A stretch of DNA of 64,000 nt, from positions 14,439-78,438 of the forward strand of contig JBCDBD010000009.1 of assembly GCA_039184335.1 (NCBI GenBank). The letters run 5' to 3'. Shown one piece after another: positions 59,278 to 64,000 of this stretch. The DNA comes from JBCDBD01 sp039184335 (GTDB taxonomy: Bacteria > Bacteroidota > Bacteroidia > Flavobacteriales > Flavobacteriaceae). The position numbers and the translations under genes were made by a program. The notes beneath the pieces were generated by a model. It worked only from the letters and a program-made list of their open reading frames with translations, ran no database searches and had not been told where the DNA came from. Each line of letters begins with the position of its first letter. Position 1 is the stretch's first letter.

Positions 59278-60383
59278 AACAGACATTTTTGTACATACTT
59301 GCAATTGGAATATCATTAACAAGTTGCAAATCGAGTAAATATGCAGATCTTGGTGACGGTATTTTTGCTGACATCCAAACCACAAGAGGAGACATTGTGG
59401 TCAAATTGCACCATGAGAGCACTCCCGTGACGGTCGCCAACTTTGTGTCACTTGCTGAAGGCACCAATCCGTTTGTCAGCGAGGACTTAAAGGAAAAAAA
59501 GTATTATGATGGTCTCATTTTCCATAGAGTCATCAAAGATTTTATGCTACAGGGCGGAGACCCAACGGGCACCGGAAGCGGTAACCCTGGTTACCGTTTT
59601 AAGGATGAAATAGTGGATTCATTGGTACATTCTAAAAAGGGCATTCTCTCCATGGCCAATTCTGGACCCAAAACCAACGGAAGCCAATTTTTCATTACCC
59701 ATAAGGAAACCCCGTGGCTGAACGGAAGGCATACCGTATTTGGCGAAGTGGTCATCGGTATTGAAGTGGTCGATTCGATAGCCAATGTGGAGACAGGCGA
59801 ACGTGACAAACCGAAAGTGGATGTGGTGATGAACAAAGTGGAAATCATCAGAAATGGCAAAGAAGCCAAAAAGTTTGATGCTGTTCAGGTAATGTCATCA
59901 TACTTTGCGGAAGAAGAAAAGCTCGAGGCTGCCTTTAAAGCCATGATAGAGCAAGCCTCCGATGAATTTGCCACACAAAAGGAACAGGCAGAGGAATTAC
60001 CCTCAGGACTCAAAATATTTACCGTCAGCAAAACCACAGATGGCCAACAACCCAAAATTGGCCAGAAGGTCAATGTATTCTATGCTGGCTATTTACCCAA
60101 TGGCACCCTTTTCGATAGCAATATTGCCGAAGTGGCTAAAAAGTACAATACCTACGACCAAAAACGCGACCAACAAGGGGGCTACAATGCCTTTCCGATG
60201 GACTATAGCCCAGAAGCGCGTCTGATCCCAGGGTTCAAAGAAGGATTGCAAAACATGAAGGTGGGCGACAAAGTTCGCTTGTTCATTCCACCACACTTGG
60301 GCTATGGCGCACAGGGTGGGGGTCCCATACCACCAAATGCCGATTTGATCTTCGATTTGGAAATCACCGGAATTGCCCAATAA
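59274..60383 (+). CDS. Cyclophilin-FKBP fusion peptidyl-prolyl isomerase lipoprotein
   Basis: This 369-aa protein has a lipoprotein signal (C18 in ISLTSCKSS). A cyclophilin domain spans about 30-195 (FHRVIKDFMLQGGDPTGTGSG, SMANSGPKTNGSQFFIT, LNGRHTVFGEVV), a helical linker about 205-245, and an FKBP domain about 250-369 (QKVNVFYAGYLPNGTLFDSN, LIPGFKEGLQNMKVGDKVRLFIPPHLGYG). Two unrelated proline isomerases are thus joined in one periplasmic chaperone. It overlaps gldI by 4 nt and probably shares clients with it. Confidence 0.9.
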   Translation: MKQTFLYILAIGISLTSCKSSKYADLGDGIFADIQTTRGDIVVKLHHESTPVTVANFVSLAEGTNPFVSEDLKEKKYYDGLIFHRVIKDFMLQGGDPTGTGSGNPGYRFKDEIVDSLVHSKKGILSMANSGPKTNGSQFFITHKETPWLNGRHTVFGEVVIGIEVVDSIANVETGERDKPKVDVVMNKVEIIRNGKEAKKFDAVQVMSSYFAEEEKLEAAFKAMIEQASDEFATQKEQAEELPSGLKIFTVSKTTDGQQPKIGQKVNVFYAGYLPNGTLFDSNIAEVAKKYNTYDQKRDQQGGYNAFPMDYSPEARLIPGFKEGLQNMKVGDKVRLFIPPHLGYGAQGGGPIPPNADLIFDLEITGIAQ

Positions 60384-60385
60384 AT

Positions 60386-61453
60386 GTGAGGGTACGACTC
60401 AAAAATAGTATTGCTCTTTCAGGGATTGTCCAAATCATTCTTGTCAAGTGGCTGGGAAGTCATCCAGAATGGGTAGAACAATATTACAGTGAGGGAATCT
60501 ATCTGATCATCTCAAAATTTTTAAGACTCCTTTTCGGATGGATTCCCTTTTCAGTTGGCGATCTTTTATATACCGCATTAGGTATTTTGGCCCTACGCTA
60601 TATCTTCCGAAATAGGGTATTGATCAAAAAAAAGCCCTTTTCCTTTTTTAGGGATGTGGCCATGCTGTTGTCACTCATCTATTTTATCTTTCACTTGTGT
60701 TGGGGCATGAACTATTATCGGGTGCCCATCACTGAAAAACTTCAAATTGGCAGTGTGTATACTACCACTGAATTGGCAAGTTTTTCAAACTATTTGGTCG
60801 CGAAAACCAATCACTACCAAGAGCAGGTTGCCCCTGACACTTTAACACCCGTAAAAATAACAGCAGCAAAAGCAGCCATATTCAAGAGTACAATTGAAGG
60901 CTACCAACAACTTGAACGGTCATACCCGTTTTTGACATACCAACAACCAAGCCTAAAACAGTCGTTATATAGCTTGCCCTTGACCTATATGGGCTATGGC
61001 GGCTATATCAATCCTTTTACCAACGAGGCCCAGGTCAACGGCAAAATTCCCGCGATTCGGTTACCCACGATAAGTGGGCATGAAGTGGGCCATCAAGTAG
61101 GGTATTCTGCCGAAGATGCCACCAACTTTATCGGTTTTTTGGTCACGTCGAAAAACAAGGATCCCCATTTCAAATATGCGGCATATTCACATGCGCTGGC
61201 CTATTGCCTATCCGATCTTTCATTGCGCGACAAAGGCCGATTTGATGAACTGTACGCAAAACTGAATCCTGGGGTTAAAAAGAACTACAAAGAACTCCGT
61301 GACTTCTGGAAACGCTACAAAAATCCGACCGAACCCCTCTTCAAAGCTGTCTTCAATGCATTTCTGAAAGCGAACAACCAAGAAAAAGGAATTGAAAGCT
61401 ACAATGCCGTTGTAGGGTTATTGATCAACTATCATAAAGTCCACGGGTTTTAA
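60386..61453 (+). CDS. DUF3810 membrane metalloprotease-like protein
   Basis: This 355-aa protein starts at a GTG 2 bp after the fusion isomerase. Two to three membrane helices occupy the N-terminal ~115 residues (FVHL-like IYFIFHLCWGMNYYRVP), followed by a large domain with HEVGHQVGY, a zinc HExxH at H232-H236. GLPLT/YMGYGGYINPFTNEAQ and YAAYSHALAYCLSDL are also conserved in DUF3810. It looks like an envelope peptidase, but no substrate is known. Confidence 0.85.
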   Translation: MRVRLKNSIALSGIVQIILVKWLGSHPEWVEQYYSEGIYLIISKFLRLLFGWIPFSVGDLLYTALGILALRYIFRNRVLIKKKPFSFFRDVAMLLSLIYFIFHLCWGMNYYRVPITEKLQIGSVYTTTELASFSNYLVAKTNHYQEQVAPDTLTPVKITAAKAAIFKSTIEGYQQLERSYPFLTYQQPSLKQSLYSLPLTYMGYGGYINPFTNEAQVNGKIPAIRLPTISGHEVGHQVGYSAEDATNFIGFLVTSKNKDPHFKYAAYSHALAYCLSDLSLRDKGRFDELYAKLNPGVKKNYKELRDFWKRYKNPTEPLFKAVFNAFLKANNQEKGIESYNAVVGLLINYHKVHGF

Positions 61454-61843
61454 TAAATGAACTGGCTTTCTAAATGATATACAGAAGGTACAGTTTATTG
61501 ATAACCATGGAGATATCTGTCTATTTTATCTGCGGAAACAAAGACAGGCATAGAGGCTATTTTTATAGAAATCGGAATCTTATTGGCTAGGGCACTACTG
61601 GCGTTATAACAAGTTGTAAAAATAAAATGTTACCCAACAAAAATTATAGCTATAGTTCATCGTGAGCTTCTTTTCAAAAGAAATGAAATATAACGACCCC
61701 TTTGGCCAAGTTACAGCTTCGCTTTTCTAACGTAGGCAAACGGGGAACCATAAATACCGAACTGCAACATGCATTTCTTAATCTGAATTAATGTACGGTT
61801 GGCATAATATCTAAATATTTGGACAAAAGAATCCCAAGAGCCA
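61454..61843. other. Intergenic region
   Basis: About 390 bp of AT-rich DNA. A 38-codon frame from an ATG near 61475 has no support. No terminator hairpin or clear TAnnTTTG box was found. Confidence 0.5.
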
Positions 61844-62293
61844 GTGAAAAAGATAAATACATATAAAGTCATAGCCATACTCTGGGTTATCTGGTCGTTG
61901 CTACATATTATACCCGGAATCTTTTCCATGACCAATGCCCTTGGTGGTGATATCACAGCTATTCAATTCTTATTTCCAGAAACAAATCCGGTTGAGATGA
62001 CCCGAGATTATCCAAATGAGGTCAAAGCGATTTTGGTAACTTTCGGCCAACATGGATTTAATCTATTTTGGTTTGGTCTTGTTACTTTGGTATGTGGGAT
62101 TTTGATTTGGAAAAAGCAAGATAACATAGCCTTATTAATAGCTGCGCTTGTTGGTGGTCTTGCTGACCTAGGAGCGCTATTTGCAACGTTTATGGTCGGT
62201 CGTATCGACATTTGGGGAGTGCTCATCTTTTTCGGTACGTTCGTAGCGATTTTTCTTAGTTACAACATCTGGAAAAACAACACGAACCCCTAA
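61844..62293 (+). CDS. Small four-helix membrane protein of unknown function
   Basis: This 149-aa protein starts at a GTG (61844), with MKKINTYKVIAILWVIWSLL at the N-terminus. Four hydrophobic segments are visible: 8-30, about 70-88 (FGLVTLVCGILIW), about 92-115 (ALLIAALVGGLADLGALFATF) and 122-140 (GVLIFFGTFVAIFL). It is unrelated to anything I recognise and is flanked by non-coding stretches on both sides. An inner-membrane location is certain enough; the role is unknown. Confidence 0.7.
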   Translation: MKKINTYKVIAILWVIWSLLHIIPGIFSMTNALGGDITAIQFLFPETNPVEMTRDYPNEVKAILVTFGQHGFNLFWFGLVTLVCGILIWKKQDNIALLIAALVGGLADLGALFATFMVGRIDIWGVLIFFGTFVAIFLSYNIWKNNTNP

Positions 62294-62457
62294 ACGACAA
62301 AGAAGGAAAACATCATATAAAAACAGTTTAGGACTGAATTTTTCACACCCAATACCACATAAGATACCAAAAGCCCCGCTCGCAACATTGTTGCCTGATT
62401 TCACTGCGTTTACAAAACACTGAAACTACCTTTAGCACCTGTAACCCCTGCACCCTG

Positions 62458-63216
62458 TCAATAGTTTTTCAGGGTAAAGCCAAAAGTCAAAAAACGATCT
62501 TCTTGTTCTTGATCTGCTATCACAACATTTTCAAAAGTATGAAGGTAGTTTACCTTAAAGTTTAAAAACTTCCATATGGGCAGTTCTATGGCAACATCAG
62601 CCTGCCATCGGTAATTGTCACCACGCTCCAAAGAAGGTTGAAAATAGCTTTCATGGCTCAAAATCACTTTTTTCTCGAATAACTTATAGCTTCCATTGAT
62701 CCATAAAGTAGCACGAAATGTATCAATGGACGTGTTGCCATCATAGACAGAACGGTTAAAATCGGTGCTGGCAAAATTTGTTTGTTCGTATTCGCTCGAT
62801 ATTGAAAATTTGAGCCAGTTCCCTTCTTTGTTCAAAACTTGGTACGTGGCCCCAGCACCAAAGAGATAGCGCAAATCGATTTCCCTTCGAAAATTGGTGC
62901 TTACAAAACCCAATACCAATGGATATATTTTGCGCTCAGGATTAAAGTATAGAAAGTTGAGGCTTAAAATATCTTCATCTGCCTTTTCTTTGCCAAACTC
63001 TTGATACACATAGGAGTTCTTGGTTTTGAAAACCCATTTTTTCCATGGTTTAAAGCCCAAATCCGATTTTGCCCTAAAAATCACGGTCTCAACGTTTCCC
63101 CCTTGCCAAAATCCTGTTAAAGAAAGACGCGCCCGAAGCTTGAGCGTATCACTTTCATTGATCTGTGCTGAAAGAAAAAGGGGTAAGCACAAGAAACAAC
63201 ACCATACTTTTTTCAT
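62458..63216 (-). CDS. DUF481 outer-membrane beta-barrel protein
   Basis: This 252-aa protein is read from MKKVWCCFLCLPLFLSAQ at 63216, a signal peptide; the frame is open 18 codons further up but without signal character. The mature part has alternating beta strands ending in an aromatic-rich C-terminus (FLTFGFTLKNY), and the DUF481 features SLTGFWQGGNVETVIFRAKS and SSEYEQTNF. It is a predicted outer-membrane barrel of unknown cargo. It is the last clearly bacterial gene before the right end of the window. Confidence 0.85.
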   Translation of the reverse strand: MKKVWCCFLCLPLFLSAQINESDTLKLRARLSLTGFWQGGNVETVIFRAKSDLGFKPWKKWVFKTKNSYVYQEFGKEKADEDILSLNFLYFNPERKIYPLVLGFVSTNFRREIDLRYLFGAGATYQVLNKEGNWLKFSISSEYEQTNFASTDFNRSVYDGNTSIDTFRATLWINGSYKLFEKKVILSHESYFQPSLERGDNYRWQADVAIELPIWKFLNFKVNYLHTFENVVIADQEQEDRFLTFGFTLKNY

Positions 63217-63499
63217 CCCGTTTTGCCGTAAACTTTCTTTTTGCAAAATTTCCGAAATATACGTATTCATGTTCTACGAACTCTAGGTTTACCAAAGATT
63301 TTCTACACTTTGGGACCAAGACACCCGTGGGCCAAATATTTTCGTGATTCTTGAATTGAAAATGGTTGGGTTGGCGGGCACCGAGGTGGACAACTTGCTT
63401 GGGGACAGGTTGGAGAGGGCCGCCATCAGTAGAGACGTAATCGAAGTTCCCGGAGGAGACTTGGCAGTTGTTGGCGACGATGCGTTTGGCATCGTAGTA
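63217..63499. other. Transition zone at the right end
   Basis: The DUF481 promoter should lie in the first part of this stretch. Base composition changes here: 63241-63300 has 19 G or C of 60, while 63421-63480 has 34 of 60. The point where bacterial sequence ends and the reverse-transcriptase-like sequence begins cannot be placed exactly; it must be between about 63220 and 63500. No tRNA, inverted repeat or duplication marks it. Confidence 0.5.
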
Positions 63500-64000
63500 A
63501 ACAGGTTGCCAGAGGTGCTGATGCCAGGCTTGTTGAAGAAGTTGGCGAGTGGGATCACGATGGTGATACTGAAGGTGGAGGAAGCAGGGAGTTTCCTCAC
63601 GGGGGTCCGGTGGAAGGCGAGGAGTGGGGTTCGCAAACCGGAGACAGGACTGTTGGAACGTAGAATACAAAAAGGTATAGTTGTATCCGCGGGCAAGCAG
63701 TCGAGAGAAGAACGTTGAGAGGGAGAGGGCTTGATCACTGCGGCGAGTGACAAGTCGAAGGATCCGAAAAATCCCTGAGGTGACGATGCTGCGCCGAATG
63801 GAGGGAGTGTGAGCAGAGCTCCATGGAATGTAGAGGTGCAGATTCAGGGGTTTCTCATAGAGAGTGGTGTAAATGGAGTGGCAGTCCAGGTGGATTGTCA
63901 AGTCCAAAAAGTTAACTCGTCGAGAGAGCGAAGAAAACTTCCAGGAAAGGGAGCAATAGTTTTCTTGGCGAGCTTGAAAAGCTGCCCAACGTTGACGATC
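63500..64000 (-). CDS. Partial reverse-transcriptase-like frame, probably eukaryotic (right edge)
   Basis: Read on the minus strand from 64000, an open frame enters the window and gives RRVNFLDLTIHLDC, TTLYEKPLNLHLYIPWSSAH, IFRILRLV, FFSRLLARGYNYTFL and CFLHLQYHHRDPT. The pattern FLDxxI - LYxKPxNxxxYxxxxSxHP - RxxRL - LxxRGY is that of the region behind motif E in Penelope-like and diatom-genome reverse transcriptases. It has no bacterial features: no start, no neighbouring group II intron structure, and G+C-rich composition unlike the rest of the contig. The frame stays open to 63155 but resemblance ends near 63500. It is probably contaminating or chimeric algal DNA, less likely a transferred element. 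Confidence 0.5.

Noticed and set aside
61475..61591. 38-codon frame in the 61.5-kb gap
   Set aside because: Arg-rich, no family features, no promoter or ribosome-binding site; likely chance.
63344..63718. 124-aa plus-strand frame
   Set aside because: It is antisense to the reverse-transcriptase-like frame, which has recognisable motifs; this one has none.
63155..63907. Full 250-aa frame as one bacterial gene
   Set aside because: Its C-terminal part runs through the DUF481 signal-peptide region in another frame and shows no coding character; only the part above about 63500 resembles a known family.
1..64000. CRISPR arrays, rRNA genes, complete insertion sequences
   Set aside because: No regularly spaced repeats, rRNA-like sequence or transposase gene was seen in the window.

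Overview
The window reads as a chromosomal contig from a marine member of the Flavobacteriaceae (Bacteroidota). The signs are: a giant adhesin ending in a type IX secretion (T9SS type B, CHU_C-like) sorting domain; the gliding lipoprotein GldI; TAnnTTTG-type -7 promoter boxes in front of many genes with few Shine-Dalgarno sequences; a methylmalonyl-CoA mutase with separate small and large subunits; a MutL with the flavobacterial-type degenerate C-terminus; and families such as DUF5683, DUF6122, DUF3810 and WbqC. The genus cannot be fixed from the sequence alone.

Layout. (1) 1-8.4 kb, minus strand: a Tc-toxin-like locus. A fused TcB/TcC protein of 2672 aa (SpvB domain, FG-GAP-like propeller, TcdB middle domains, Rhs repeats) carries a C-terminal zinc-metalloprotease-like cargo. 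It is followed after 9 bp by a gene that leaves the window and begins like Bacteroidota TcA-type subunits. (2) 8.4-11.7 kb: an AT-rich stretch with one exported protein of unknown function, possible gene remnants, an imperfect direct repeat, tRNA-Pro(GGG) and a small hypothetical gene. (3) 11.8-20.3 kb: a 2827-aa SprB-like surface adhesin. (4) 20.4-31.3 kb: a sugar dehydrogenase, then two divergent transcription units for cell-wall amino-sugar recycling. They hold a DeoR-type regulator, MurQ, a HEAT-like protein, a NagB-like/PIG-L fusion, a nitrilase, an AmpG-like permease, a NagZ-like GH3, a methyltransferase and AnmK. (5) 31.3-34 kb: a Bcr/CflA-type exporter, a small GIY-YIG gene bracketed by inverted repeats, and a broken membrane-protein gene. 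(6) 34-42 kb: a biotin-dependent acyl-CoA carboxylase operon facing uridine kinase, a DivIC/FtsB-like protein and methylmalonyl-CoA mutase; together these interconvert propionyl-CoA and succinyl-CoA, the epimerase lying elsewhere. (7) 42-48 kb: parA-parB, DUF5683, dapB, lepB, wbqC-like and DUF6122 in one run. (8) 48-54 kb, minus strand: EEP-family protein, two rhomboids, mutL, a small membrane protein, ribH and a TPR protein. (9) 54-63.2 kb: recF, a lipoprotein, a DciA-like gene, ndk, a PhoD-like lipoprotein, an nrnA-like phosphoesterase, gldI, a cyclophilin-FKBP fusion, a DUF3810 metalloprotease, a small membrane protein and a DUF481 outer-membrane protein.

The last ~500-700 bp do not look like the rest. 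They are G+C-rich and carry an open frame, running off the right edge, that resembles the thumb region of eukaryotic (Penelope-like or diatom-type) reverse transcriptases. A chimeric contig end, or contaminating DNA from an algal partner, is the simplest reading.

The items most worth a second look are the Tc toxin with its metalloprotease cargo, the GIY-YIG gene inside inverted repeats, the NagB-like fusion lacking a catalytic Asp with its shared-operator divergent promoter, the MutL that has lost its endonuclease motifs, and the reverse-transcriptase-like end.
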